A stretch of 64,000 nt of DNA from Silene latifolia (GCF_048544455.1 NC_133528.1:50396293-50460292); one strand, 5' to 3'; positions 41,548 through 56,844 are shown, counted from the first letter of the stretch. Program-made: numbers and translations. Notes: a model not told the origin generated them from the sequence alone.

Positions 41548-44500
41548 CTACTCCCACTCCTCTTCTTCTTCTTCTGCCTCATTCTCACTCTCCTCTGAAG
41601 AAGATTGAACTGAAATCGGTGGACGCTCTGCAAACGGGTTGGGGCAATTTCTCTTGTCATGGTGTGCCATTTGCTTACAGTTGTTGCACATCCTCTTTGG
41701 TTTAGCATTTTTTGCAGCAACTTTACTCTTCGTCGACAACATTCTTTTTCCACTCCCCTTGTTTTTCGCCTGCTTAGGAGGAAGTATTGTAATTTTCTCG
41801 ATGGGCTTACATCCAAGTAACTATTCTATTTCTTGTTCCTTCGTCAACTCGTCCAATGATGGTCTTAACTCTTCTCTAAACTCCCGAATTAAAATGCCCA
41901 ACCTCTCTACATCAGTCTTATCCCTATCTCTCAATAATCCAACTGTTTCATAAACTTCTGACCACAACTTTGTCATTTCAATTTCTTTCCCATCAATAAT
42001 ATCCTTTACATCAGACGCGTAGCCGACTGCATCCTTTGTCCATCTTCTAGCCACGTAAGCATCCGGTATTTTGTTCACACCATTACCTGAGTAAACCGAA
42101 ATTATGTGTCTACAAAGTATTCCAGAACGTTCGAACATTCTACACGTGCATGTCGCCTCATGTGTTCCTTGTTGACGCACAAACAAAAAACAAAATTAAT
42201 TCAATATGGTGTCGTCATCCAGTAAAACTAAAGTAAAACTTCAATAAACACAATATTTCAACAATCCAATAAGTTATCCTGTTTTAATTACATTATTTAT
42301 CACTTAAGTTACAAATTAATTGAACAAAAGTTCCAAACTATGATTGTAAAATTTTAAGGAGACAAATATATTAATTAATACCTGGTTTGTACTGAATGTC
42401 GTAGACTCTTCCCGTCATTCCATCTTTCAGGTTTGTCACCTCGACACCATTTATCTCGTTGAATCCCCGAACACTAAGTCCGGTTGTTGATCTAATTACC
42501 TCCTCTTGGAACACATCGAATACCACATGTGTATACACTCTTGCCCCGTGGCTCTCTATTGGCAACCGAGTTGCTAATTTCGGTGATGTCTGCCTGTTCT
42601 CATTGTCAAGCTTTTTTTGTGTGTGTCTTTCTTTGGTCTATAGCACTCTTATACCGTGACCAGAACTCGACTAACGTTCCCGAGTTATTCTCAAATTTCT
42701 TAAAGAAACTGTTTTCGCTCTCGGATCTCTGCGTTGTCCTCATAACACTCCCCATATTTAAGTCCCTACAATGGGCCATCACTCACTGCCTTCTTTTCTT
42801 GTACACTTCCTCAAACCAGTCACGTTCGGGACCAACTCCATGTTCCTTCATTATCTCACACCAACGCATGTCAAACTCATCTGGTTCAATGTTTTCGTCC
42901 CACACTATGGCATTCAACTTCTTCGTGAAATCTGTTAAATCTATCGCGTTTCCCCCGTATTTCACAGGTACCTTGTTCATGATGTGCCACATGCAAAAAC
43001 GGTGCCTAGCCGTCTTGAATATGTCTTTGACAGGATGATATAATTCCGGGTCTTGGTCTGTTATAATATACTCTGGTTCCTTACCACCCATCGCAACCAA
43101 AAACCGGCTAAAAACCCAATCAAAATACTCATTCTTCTCCCTAAAAATCAATGCACCCGCAAATGTTACCGATCTTTTATGATTATCAACACCTGTGAAA
43201 GGTGTAAAAACCATGTCGTACTTGTTTGTTGAGTATGTCGGGTCGAAAGACACAGCATCACCATATACCGAGTAGTTTCTTCTACCAACTCCATCCGCCC
43301 ATATTGCCCTGATCAGGCTCCCATCAACATCTACCTCATAATCGAAAAAGAAATCATCACGCGTTTCTTCCATGTTCTTAAAACGGTCTATGAACAATTG
43401 ACCATCCCTGTCATTAATGTAGCACTTTACGTCTCTGTGAAAATTCTTGAAGTCGGTTACACTCGCTCCTATATTCTGAAACCCATTAACATGTTCCTTG
43501 CACATTTTGTATGTCTTTGTTGCACCTATCTTCAGCTGCAGTTAATCTCAATGTCAGTTAAATTACTGTAACTTAAACGCTCAATAGTATAACTGTAATG
43601 ATAAGTAGTGTAACTCTAATAAAACTACTAGATTCAAGTGCTCAAAAACAATGCAAAATTTTTAGTGTCATCTCTTTGTCATGCTTAACATTCTTCAATG
43701 TCATTCATATGTAATTTTATGTCATTTTTCTCACATTTCAGCTTAATTATAACTTTAGCAATGACAACTGTAATTTCACTTCAGAAACACTGTAACTTTT
43801 GTTAATTTCTTCACATAACATTTAACATGTAACTTAACCCCTGACTGTTGTCATTTTACTTCTGAAGAACTGTAACTTTACTACAATTTTCAACATTACA
43901 GCCAAAATATAACTTCAACAATGACAATTGTGATTTTACATCACTAGTACTGTAACTTCACTTAACTTTTTCAAAAAAAAACCTAACATGTAACTATAAC
44001 AATGACTATTCTAATTTTACTCTACAGTTACTGTAACTTTAGCTACTTTTTAGACTTAGCAATCAAAGTGTAACTTAACCCGTAACAACTGTCATTTTAC
44101 TACACAATTACTGTAACTTTACTACACGTTTTTAACATTACAGCAAAACAATAATTTTAACAATTACAATTTATCAAATTTGTAACTTTATCAATCATAA
44201 CTAAAATTTTACTTCAGTATTACTGTAACTTCAGTTCTTTTTTCATGTGACTAACTGAAACTTTAACTATGACTACTGTAATTTAATACTACAAATATGT
44301 AACTCTAACAAACAAATTAATTAACTAATACAATTAAAAGTACTAACCCTTGAGTTACAGACAATGAGCCCCTTGTGATATTTGTGTAACCGTCTTGACA
44401 GTTTCTGAAATTCCCTATCTTTAACATCCACAATCTCGTGACTGTGTCCCGCATGAAATCGATCAACTACTAGAAGGCCGTTCATCAAGAACAATCTAAT

Positions 44501-45297
44501 CCTAGCTTTGCATCCAACCCTCCTCACTTTAGTTTTCCTTCTTTGTTTATCTCCACTCTCTTCCACCTCCTGTGTGCTTCCACCAACTACAACATCTTTG
44601 GATTTGCCCACCTTCTTTGCATACGTGAACCCCTCTCGGTTACATACTAGGAGTTTCGATCTAATAGTTCCGTCACGCCACTTCTTCGTTGTGTATTTAC
44701 GCACATCAAATCCACAGGCCAGCGCGTACGTCTTATAGAATTGAACAGCTTCTTCTATGGAATCGAATTGTTGTCCTACATATGGCGTAAATTGGCTTTC
44801 CACTATCCTACAAAATTCATCCTCCCCTACACCTTGCAATACTTTAGAGAATTCCTCTTCCCCTACATTTTCAACATCCTCACAACATTCTTCCACTGTA
44901 AAAATACAAAAAAACCATTTATTATTTCACCAATAACAAAACCCATAAAAAACTCATCAATAATATTGTAACTCTACCGCCGTAAAACAAAACTGTGCCA
45001 CGTAAAGTATGTAACTTCAACAAATATTTACACAAAAAAAAATTGCCTTTTAAACTGACCTTACAAATTCCTTTCACCATAAGTTAAATAGAATACAATA
45101 ATATTCCTGGAAACAAATAACTTCAAAAGACAATAAATCATGCGTCTAACTTATCATATAAATACAGTTTCATATAACTTTACACAAAAAATTCGTCTGA
45201 CTTCTCATCTCCCAATTATGCTTTAACAAAAAAAAAATAATTGTTGAATACCAGTAAACTTACCATTGTTCACTTGTACAATCTGCATTTCATCCAT
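41548..45297 (-). pseudogene. FAR1-type Mutator transposase gene with nonsense and frameshift defects
   Basis: Exons: 45297-45264, 44895-44348, 43535-42382, 42167-41548. The product has an acidic N-terminus, a FAR1 DNA-binding domain (FYKTYALACGFDVRKYTTKK, then RRVGCKARIRL), a MULE transposase domain (SFDPTYSTNKYDMVFTPF; ALIFREKNEYFDWVF; EYIITDQD; HRFCMWHIMNKVP), a SWIM zinc finger (CTCRMFERSGILCRH) and a CX2CX4H-type zinc knuckle (CNNCKQMAHHDKRNC), then an acidic tail. Defects: TGA at 42783-42785 where relatives usually have Trp, a one-base shift in an A-run near 42610, and TAG at 41821-41823. Introns contain many TGTAACTT motifs. Confidence 0.85.
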
Positions 45298-45619
45298 GAA
45301 ATCAATAACCAAAAGAAGCTGAAGTGCTTAAAAAAAGACACTATATTCTCTCTTTCAAATTTGCATGCAAAATCGGTCACAAATACAAAGCTCAAGAACC
45401 TGTTATTTTTTTAAAATTGTAACATAGAAGAAGATGAAAGAATAAACTGAAAAAAAAAAGATAGAAAGGAAGATGAATGTTTGAAGGTAATGAAAGCTTC
45501 AAACGTGATACATACCCTAATTATTATTTAGTTAGAGCATTAAACAATGCTTGAAAAACGTGTTCAGCGTTGGAAAACTAAGCCCTCACACCTTTTTTTT
45601 TTTTTTTAATAATTAATGT
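45298..45619 (-). other. 5' leader region of the transposase gene
   Basis: AT-rich noncoding DNA between the transposase ATG and the right terminal repeat. The transcription start is probably here, but no clear TATA box was chosen. Confidence 0.4.
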
Positions 45620-45720
45620 CTACTTTTGTCCACTTAATCTCCACCATTCATCCAACTTAATCCTAGGGTTGAAAATAGGACTTATGGACTCAACCAAAAC
45701 TAAGGACTCATCTGAACCTA
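45620..45720 (-). repeat. Right terminal inverted repeat of the 18-kb element
   Basis: Read on minus: gatgagtccttagttttggttgagtcc and so on, matching 27599-27705 with scattered differences. Bordered on the outside by (TC)n(TA)n. Confidence 0.8.
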
Positions 45721-48165
<2,445 letters not shown>

Positions 48166-48622
48166 TTACTAACAGAACGTTGCCAAAATCAGCAATGAAA
48201 GATAAGTATTAGCGAAGGAGTAGATTGAGAGGACTAGTTGTGAGAATGTGTTGTGTATTTTGAAATGGTGTAGATATGTGGTATTTATAGGAGAGGAAAG
48301 GAAAAAACTAGAACCATATTTATTATTGTCTCGTAAATTGATTTTAGTAATCAACACCATTTGTATAGGAAATACAATAATCAACATAAAAGAATGAGTA
48401 ATCTATTTTGGAAAATTTTGCCGATGAATGTGGAAAATAGGTGATCACACTTCCGAAAAAGAGGTCGCTCGACCGCACCGCGAGTGCTTTAACATAAACC
48501 GACCCCTCCACTACTACACATATTAGTAGTAATACAAGTGATCACTTATAAACCATAACCTCTTAGTTTATTATATCAATGTCGGATAGATAAACGCTTC
48601 TTTTGAAGCAACACTTCCAACA
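48166..48622 (-). repeat. Copia-like LTR (right copy), inner boundary not located
   Basis: On minus it starts TGTTGGAAGTGTTGCTTC at 48622. The first 257 bp match the left copy. A TATA box (CTATAAATAC, top 48281-48290) lies further in. The inner LTR end and primer binding site are not recognised, so the border given is approximate. Confidence 0.65.
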
Positions 48623-48655
48623 GAGTTCACTCACTCCAATATTAGCTATTCGGTT

Positions 48656-49085
48656 AGGGAAATATAGAAAATCACCCCCATAAGTTTAATATTATGTACA
48701 ATCAAGCCCCTTAACTTATAAATGTAGCAAATCAACCCCATAAGTTTCTCTTATAATGTGAAATTAACCACATATCTTATTTTTAAGAATAAAATTTGTT
48801 AATTAAATATTTCTTTTATTTATTTTGGAGAAAAATGTTCCTAATATGAGAATTATTAATGATGTTACAATGAAAGGTTACATGACCGAATTTTTGTTTA
48901 TACTAAAATTGGTTCGCATTTTTCGTTGAAGATGTAAATATTATATTTAATTATTTAAGAAATATATTTATAATAGTTTTTATAATATAAAAAAATAGGT
49001 TTTAGTTAAAAAAAATGGTAAAAAACTTGATTTGTGCCTAATTGCACATTTTTGGAAAGTTATGGGGGTGATTTGCTACATCCCT
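48656..49085. mobile_element. MITE of 430 bp with CACCCCCATAA arms
   Basis: Left agggaaatatagaaaatcac, right gtgatttgctacatccct inverted; both arms carry cccccataa. No ORF. Confidence 0.7.
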
Positions 49086-49850
49086 GCTAATGGTGACTAT
49101 GAAAAACGCTATTGATTTCCTTCAGGAAAAAAAACGCTATTGATTCAAACATTTGTCAGAAGTCAACTTCATAATGCTATTTATGTTGGCCATTGAAATT
49201 TTTATGAACAAACATAAATGTTGAAAGGTTTTTAGTTTGTACAAATAAAGCCCCATTTTTATACTATATGATTTGCAATCTGTGTAATATTCCTCCATTC
49301 ATGTCGAATAATTGTCCCCAATTAATCCTTCTTTATTAAACCCTAACTATAATTAGACTTAATTGTAAAATTCTAATTAATTTGATATATAAAATATAAA
49401 AATAAATCATAAAAATAGATTCATTTTTGCCCGATATAAGGTTGGCCGGAGCGAGTTAGGTCGCCGTCTAGATTGATCGGAGGTGTTGACCGTAGGTGGT
49501 GTTGGTGGTGAAGGGAGAAAAAAAGAATCAATTGGCTGAGAGAATGAAAAACTGACAATGTAAAATTGAAAAAAAAAACGTATGTGAAATAGTAAAATCT
49601 GTATGTGAAAAAGCATGCCCCGTACAATAGGATTGTATAATCACTTGGTCAATTATTAATCTAACTGAACTAACATGTACTCCGTTCGTCTCACTAGTTA
49701 GTTTACAATTGGTTTATACACTATTATTAAGGTAAGAAGAGAGTAATGAGTTTACAATTATTACAAAAATCAAAATCAATTTGAAATGAGTAGTAAATGT
49801 AGTGGTCCCCTCCCACAGTTAATAGACTATACAATCAGTTAGAGCATCCA
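49086..49850. other. Noncoding interval with a mariner-like MITE end
   Basis: No gene. At 49678-49712 the sequence tactccgttcgtctcactag resembles one end of a Stowaway/mariner MITE, but no matching opposite end was found. Confidence 0.4.
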
Positions 49851-50215
49851 CAATGGTAAGCTAGTTGGTACTAGCTTACCTTTGCCACATCATTTTTTCG
49901 AGCTACAACCATTTCAAGCTACAACTTACTCCAACAGTGAAGTCGATTTCCTACTAGGTTTATGTGACCCACCTAACACACTCTCCTATTTTTTTATTCA
50001 ATTTTTAATTTCTAAATATAAAATTAAAACATTATAAATGAGACCACTATTTTTCTATTGGTTATATTTTTTTGTGGGTCCATTTAAGCAAGTAGCTTCA
50101 TGGAGCTACTAGCTCAATTTTTTTTGAGCAAATCTAATCTATTTGGATTACTCCAATGGTTGAGCTACTAGCTTGCAATTTTAAGTCCTTTTTCTTAACC
50201 ATTGGAGATGCTCTT
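49851..50215. mobile_element. MITE with AGAGCATCCACAATGG ends
   Basis: Left agagcatccacaatggtaag; right ..aaccattggagatgctct inverted. The interior has agctactagct words on both sides. About 365 bp. Confidence 0.75.
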
Positions 50216-50338
50216 ATACTACAACTGTAAGTGTAGAATCTGAGCTCTGTATTAAAGTTTTCAAGTCTTATTTTAAAGAATCTGAGCTATATCATAAAGT
50301 TTCTGAACTCATTCAGTTACGCATAAAAAAAAAATAAA

Positions 50339-51570
50339 GGGTTTTTCTATATGGTAACCCTCAATTTTTCCAGATTCTACATGGTAACCCTCCATTTCAC
50401 CAAACAACTTTGGTAACCCTGTGGTCCATTAATTACACTTAACGTAACCCTTAACTCCTAATCCGTCAATTATTGTCGTTAAGTAACTTATGTGGCATTT
50501 GACTTGGCTGAATAGGCATGCGACATGACTAATTCTTTGACCTTTTTTCACCTTATTTCCCTGACTTCTTTTTACCTTCATTTCCCTCCAATTATTTCTC
50601 TCCAATTCCCTCTTTATTTAACATCTCCTTCCCAAATTCACCTTATTTCAACCTCATCTTCTTCCTTTTTTCCTTCTTCCATATTTCCCGATTTTATTCA
50701 AACCTCAATAATTTGTGTTATTATATTTTCCAGATTTTTTTTAAATCATCCCATACTTATGTCTTCTTCCTCAAATTGGAAAAATCACCCAATAATAGAG
50801 ATGAAATTTCTCAATCAACCTTGCAATCGATGTGGACGAAATGCGGCAATCAAATTTTCTCGGATCATGAGCAACCCACAAAAAGCGTACTTTAAATGTC
50901 AAAATTGTAATGTACTCGGTTTCTCCCTTACTGTCACATGTTTTTCCTTCTCTAAACTCACTCCAACATTCTCAACAACCCCAACATTCAAAATACTCAA
51001 TTTTTGTGCTTTAAAAAGATGAACATCAATATGCAAAGGAAAAAATTACCGAATAATGTCAGATTTAAGTTGAAAGATTACAACTTTGCAAAAGAAAAAG
51101 CAAAATAATCAATAACTATATTTTAAACAAAAATAAATTGGTGAAGAGGATTACCTTTAATACCTAGCAGATGATGGTTGGGAGGTAGGAGAAGATATGG
51201 TCGTCGTCGATGATGATAGATGATTTTGACTAAAACCCTAATTTTATCTCAAGATAAATGAGAGTTTTAGAAGAGAAATAAATTGAGTGAATGATTGAAA
51301 TGGGAAATAAGCTGAAGGGTTTTGGTCAAGGTCAGGATTTTGTTTTTAAGAGTCATTTCCATGTCAAAATGCCACAAACACCCAAAGTAGCCAAGTCAAA
51401 TGTCTAGTCAGCCAAGTCAAAGTTACTTAACGGCAATACTTGACGGATTATGAATTAAGGGTCACGTTAAGTGTAATTAATGGACCACAGGGTTACCAAA
51501 GTTGTTTGGTGAAATGGAGGGTTACCATGTAGGATCTAGAAAAATTGAGGGTTACCATATAGAAAAACCC
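50339..51570. mobile_element. Non-autonomous Mutator-like element with 9-bp target duplication
   Basis: Inverted ends of about 150 bp begin GGGTTTTTCTATATGGTAAC and stay nearly identical through taattacacttaacgt. The 9-bp direct repeat aaaaataaa lies at 50330-50338 and 51571-51579. It carries a small ORF with a zinc-finger-like segment but no transposase, so it resembles a Pack-MULE. Confidence 0.88.
50759..51022 (+). pseudogene. GRF-like zinc-finger ORF inside the Mutator-like element
   Basis: The ATG at 50759 opens MSSSSNWKNHPIIEM, then PCNRCGRNAAIKFS and NPQKAYFKCQNCNV. Cys-X2-Cys-Gly, an Asn-Pro pair and a later Cys-X2-Cys are the skeleton of plant GRF-type zinc fingers. After about residue 55 the frame loses resemblance, possibly where an unspliced intron begins. 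An upstream ATG in the same frame (50525) gives a Ser/Phe/Leu-rich stretch that looks noncoding. Tentative. Confidence 0.5.
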
Positions 51571-51638
51571 AAAAATAAACTTTAACAAAACACAAAAAAA
51601 TTACATAAAAATACAGCTATATATATATATATATATAT

Positions 51639-54362
51639 AGGATCATATGAGTTTGGTTTTTTTGGTGAGTTACCCCTCTGAATCTGAACCACTAATGTAA
51701 TCTAAGATGGATGTCTGAGATTAAATCTTGCTTGACTTATAAATAATCACTTTTCTCTCCATATCCCATTATTAGTAAAATCACACTCTCTCTCCTCTTT
51801 TTCCCCCTAAAAAGCCAGAACAAAAAAAAAGAAGAAGAAGAACGACGACATCGTTCAACTGTGTCAAATTCAATCTTCATCAAATTCCTTCAAATTGCAG
51901 GCTACAAACTCAATCTTCATCCTCAATCTTCATCATCCTCGTTCAAATTTGTCATCAATTAAGGAGATTCGTTGTCGCTTTCGCTTCATCTTAGTATTTC
52001 TCTTCAATTTCACTATAGGTAAGTACTAATTTTGTGTTTTCTAGATCTGATTTGTGCGTTCTCATTATCGTTCTTATTTATTATCTGCTTCATTTTCGTT
52101 GATTCGTTGTATTTTCGTGTGTATTTATGTATGATATTTAGTCCGTCTCACTGTTGAGACTTCAAAAAGTAAGAAACTCACTTTGTACAACAATCAGGAT
52201 GTCTCAAGCATCAAACAGTCGAATTTTGTCTGTTGGTGTTAGTTATTGTATTGCTTTGACCGAGTTATTGTTAGTTGTAGTTATTTCTTGTTTATTGTGT
52301 TAATCTGTAAATAACAATTATTGTATTACTTTAACCGAGTTATTGTATTATTCTAATTCAGTTATTGTATTTTCTAGTTATTTCTTGTTTTCTATATATG
52401 TTAGAATATATTATGTTAATAATAGTTATTGTATAGCTTTAACCGAGTTATTCTATTATTCAAACTTAGTTATTGTATTGTTTTAACTTACTTATTTCAA
52501 ATTAGAGTTGTTGTAAGATGATTCCTTTTAATATAATCTGTTTAAGTTGGTTATAGTAATGTTACATATCAATTATTGTATTGTTTTAATTTAGTTATTT
52601 CAATTTGGAGTTATTGTTGCGGTCTTATATAATTTGCTTATAGTTGCATAATTATTTATAACTTAACCCCTTTTTTTTGCTTTTAGATCTTTCAGTGAGC
52701 TTTTGTTTTCTGCGGATTCAGCCCTCATCAATAGGCAAAACATGATTCTCGCCGGGAAGAAATACTGGTGGAAAAATGGTGAAAACAACGACAAGACGCA
52801 ATTTTCATTGGAAGAAATACTTTTAGACGTAGTATCGGAGATAAATATATGTAATATTTGTGATGTTACCACTGTTAGATGTATTATTTGAAACGCTTAG
52901 ATGTAATGATAATGATGCTTAGATATAATTTGTTGGAGATGTTTAAATGTTATGTGTTGGAAAGTTATATAATAAAAATAAGTGGCTTTTTTAACCTTGT
53001 TATATATTATTATTTCATTTTTCTGATTTTGCTATTGCATTAACCAATCTTAATTATTGATTGAATGAAAATAACTAGTTATTCAATTAAACAACATGAA
53101 AACAAACACAAGATAGAAATTTGATTATATTTGAGTTTCATCTCAATACAATAACACGATTTACTCATTACAATAACCGAGTTTCTGCATTACAATAATT
53201 ACAAATACCAAAGTTTTACATTACAATAACTGAGTTTCTACATTACAATAATTGAGTTTCTACATTGGAATAACTACAAATATCAGAGTTTGCACATTAC
53301 AATAACTGAGTTTCTCTACATTACAATAACTAAGTTAATCAATTAAACAAGATGAAAGCTAACAAAAAATGACCAAGTATATACATCAATTTTTCCATTG
53401 AACGTCAATTATCCGCGTATATCGTGACTCATCCTGAAAATCACCAAAAAGCAGAATATAACTTAACGGAACACCCAAGAAGTAACTGGATTGTAAAATA
53501 AATGGATTGTAAAATAACTATAACTCACGAGTGAATAACTGAATCACATATAGAATAACTGACTTTATTCATAACAATAACAGAGTTTTCGCATTACAAT
53601 AATTACAAATACCAGAGTTTCTACATTACGATACCTGAGTTTTTACATTACAATAACTGAGTTTCTACATTACAATAACTGGGTTTCTATATTAAAATAA
53701 CTATACATACCAGAGAACGTTATTATCAATAAACAAGTTATTTTATTACAGTAACTTAATTATTCTATCATACAACATCAGTTATTCTATTACACGACGT
53801 CAATTATTCCATTAAGCATCAATTATCCGTGTTCAACGTCATTCCACCTGCAAATCACCAAAAAATATATAATTAGTCGAAATACTAATGTTATTAAACA
53901 TGAAAAAAACACATAAATCATAAGAATTTGTTATTTGATTCGAATATTGCGGTTATTCGAGTATAAAATATGAAATCGTAAGAAATTTTCATACCGATTT
54001 ATGTGTTTGTAATAAATATTCATACCATCTTCTTGATTTGAAGAGTTAGGGTTTTCCAAAATCTGAGTATTAAGAAAAAAATGATAGTTTCAATTGGATT
54101 AATAGAAATTGTGAATGAATTTTGGGTAAACTTCTGGAATTTACAAAAAGACAATGTGAAGAATCGATGATTTGCTGATCAATTTAGAAGATTTTTTGTG
54201 CAATTTGTCGATCGTAATAGAGTAGCAGTAGTTTTGTTAGAAAGTAGAGAAAGAGAGGAGAGAGTGTGGGTTAGTTTGTTTGTGTTACGTATGATTGTGA
54301 GTAATTTGTTTTATTTGTTCAATTCTATATATATGTAGGGGTAACTCACGAAAACTTACGAA
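51639..54362. mobile_element. Non-autonomous element with (TA)n border and GTTATTGTA motifs
   Basis: Starts after a (TA)n run (51618-51638) with aggatcatatgagtttgg, similar to the start of the 18-kb element. The arm ggtgagttacccct returns inverted as aggggtaactcacgaaaac near 54339. The left half repeats gttattgta (52200-52640); the right half repeats the complement, tacaataac (53130-53760). No convincing ORF. The right border is approximate. Confidence 0.6.
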
Positions 54363-54530
54363 CTAATATAAAAACACAAGTTAATATCCCAAAAGCAAAC
54401 CAACTCACAAACAAGAGCTACTAACGTCACTCTTCCCTTCAAACCCACTCACTCACCCACCACCTTCATCAGCCGATAGCCGCCACACTTAACGCCGTCG
54501 CGCACCACCGTCGCACCATCGCCGACGATA
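54363..54530. other. Short interval between related elements
   Basis: Less AT-rich (ccgccacacttaacgccgtc), with no open frame of note. It may be flanking DNA or part of the following element. Confidence 0.35.
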
Positions 54531-55237
54531 TTGACGCTGACAGATCTGGTGAATTTGCCACTTTTCGTGAGTTACCCCCGCATTTATATACCATTGGATC
54601 TAACAAGATCAAGGGCTGAGATTATATATAAAAAAATACACACAATCATTTTTTTTCTCTCTCTTCCAATTAATCTTACGTTTTCCCTTTTTTTCTCCAG
54701 CTTTCTTCATTCTTCATCTCTTTTTTCTTTTTTTTTTCCTTCAAATTCATGGCATAATTCAATCAAATCTTCACGAAACCGGAGTAATTCAAGTCAAAAA
54801 CACGAAATTAATTCATTATCTTCATTCAATTTGATTGATACACGCATCAATCGTCAGTTTTTGGCCAAAATTTGCAGAAACCCTAGCGCAAATCGACATA
54901 ATGAAGGTAAGCGTAGATTATATAAGTCAATATATGTTATTTTGCGAGTTATTTCAATTGCTACTCCGTTAGTATGCTTGTTTATCATACCTTTGGCATT
55001 TGATTGATGATTTATTCTCATTATCCTGAAAATTTGTTGGTAATCTAGAGTAGCACACCAAGTGCTTGTTAAAATGTCTAGTTGAATATAGAAACTCGGT
55101 TATTGTAATGAAGAAACGTGGTTATTTAATAGTTATTCAAATGCAGAAAATCAGTTATTGTATTGTAGAAAATCAGTTATTGTAATGTAAAAACTCTGGT
55201 ATGTTTAGTTATTGTAAAGTAGAAACCCAGTTATTGT
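54531..55237 (+). mobile_element. Truncated second copy of the GTTATTGTA-type element
   Basis: gtgagttaccccc and an aaggrctgagattatat word match the left arm of the element at 51639. At 55080-55237 the motif agttattgta repeats about seven times. The copy ends abruptly where the chromovirus LTR starts at 55238. Confidence 0.55.
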
Positions 55238-56612
55238 TGTAACACCCCCATACTCCAAGTGCCTTACCAGGACCACTCAGGTATAAGGATGCTACCATCT
55301 CGGTTACCCGAGGCAATGATAATCAAATAGACAATAACGAAATGTACTTTAAAAAAAGTATAACTTTAGTGAAAGGTTACAATCCAACACCAAATACCAT
55401 AATACGAATACAAGTTCTCAAAACCAACTGTCTACTCAGCTAACTGAAATGTTTATTAAACTACTAAAGCTACAGCGGAAGACTTCTATCATCAGACGGT
55501 GGCACATCCCAGCTATCCCAGTAACTCGACTCATACCTGCTCAATAACTGCTCACCATCCCCGAATGGATCACCACAGTTTTTAAAACATTAAACGAGGT
55601 CAGTACTAATCACACAATGTATATAACCAACAACACAGTAAACAAACAGCTCAAACGGTCACACACACAATCACACCCACTCCAATCAATCTCCGTCACC
55701 GATCGTCCTTTGGACCGACCATTTCGCCGGTGGGGGACCGCGGCCGTACCCACCAAATCCCCGCTCATCATACCGAGCGATAACCCTATCCCATTAATGT
55801 GCACATCCCCTCCCGTGGCGGGTTCCACGGAGGGCGAAACTAGGGCGTGAAGCCACTCCCGCAAGTGACTCCACTCAGCCGAGAACGCATCTCGAGAACC
55901 AGAGACAAACAATCACAACCATTAAACAGCAATCAAAACCAACGACCGTCACAATACGAATGCGATAATATTCAACAATCACAAAACACCAACAATGCAT
56001 CATGGGACTAATACTGAGTAGGGAAACCCTACCTGGAAAGCAACACAATCAGACGGTCTCACAGCTGATATCAAAAGGCTTCTTCTACGAATCCTCCTCC
56101 TAACATACAAACATATAATCACTACCAATCACGAAATACAAAAAAATCCCCAAATCCCAATATTAGGGTTTAACCAACTCTAACGAAATACTATAAAAAC
56201 AGTACGTAGATCTTACTCTCGACGCAAGGATCACAACGGTATAAAGAAAGGTAAAATCCGACCTTCCAAGCTCCGGGATTCGCCAACAATGCGATTGATG
56301 CGAAGAACGTAGTTTCTTTTCTCTTTTGAAAGCAATTAGGTTTTAAAAGTGTTTAAAGAAAAGTGGCGGAAGTAATTATATACTTAATCGCATTATTAAC
56401 AAAACCCGACAAATCATCCCCCGTAAACCGGCTACTTGATCGAGTAGCTGAGGTACTCGATCGAGTGTCCCCTTACTCGATCGAGTATCAAGGTTACTCG
56501 ATCGAGTAACCAACAGGTCAGAAACTATTTTAAAAACGCAACACACCCTTACTCGACAGAGTAAGGCCTACTCGATAGAGTACCCAGAGACTCATAAAAC
56601 CGTAGTATTACA
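55238..56612 (-). repeat. 3' LTR of a Tekay-type chromovirus
   Basis: Top strand starts TGTAACACCCCC and ends GTATTACA. A polypurine tract (GGAGGGAAGAC on minus) with the GAACTTCGGGG element abuts it at 56613. It shares a block of about 75 bp with the LTRs at 28033 and 34189, including the hairpin near 55797-55870. It carries its own palindrome family (CTCGATCGAG and ACTCGACAGAGTA) at 56450-56590. Confidence 0.85.
56450..56590. repeat. Palindrome array ACTCGATCGAGT in the chromovirus LTR
   Basis: Four copies of CTCGATCGAG within about 80 bp, preceded by a variant (ttgatcgagta), then two copies of a degenerate form (actcgacagagta, actcgatagagta). Positionally equivalent to the CTCGGYCGAG arrays in the other LTR family. 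Confidence 0.88.
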
Positions 56613-56844
56613 GTCTTCCCTCCTTAAAAAGAACTTCTTCCCCGAAGTTCAAACCACAACAACACAAAGACACACACTACAACACTCCCGACTCAACAAC
56701 CAAAACAAACTCAACATAAAACATGTTACTAAGCCAAACTCAACCCGACTCAACCACAACAAATATACCGACACAACATAAAAAGGTATAAAAAGCTCTT
56801 AAAACTCTTCGCGATCATCTCCTACCCCCCTAAAAGAAACAAGG

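Noticed and set aside
52703..52891. Small ORF in the GTTATTGTA-type element
   Set aside because: 62 codons, no recognisable domain, low complexity on both sides; not supported.
54531..55007. A 158-codon plus-strand open frame
   Set aside because: Begins in a terminal-repeat-like arm and is dominated by Phe/Leu/Ser from T-rich DNA; no domain.
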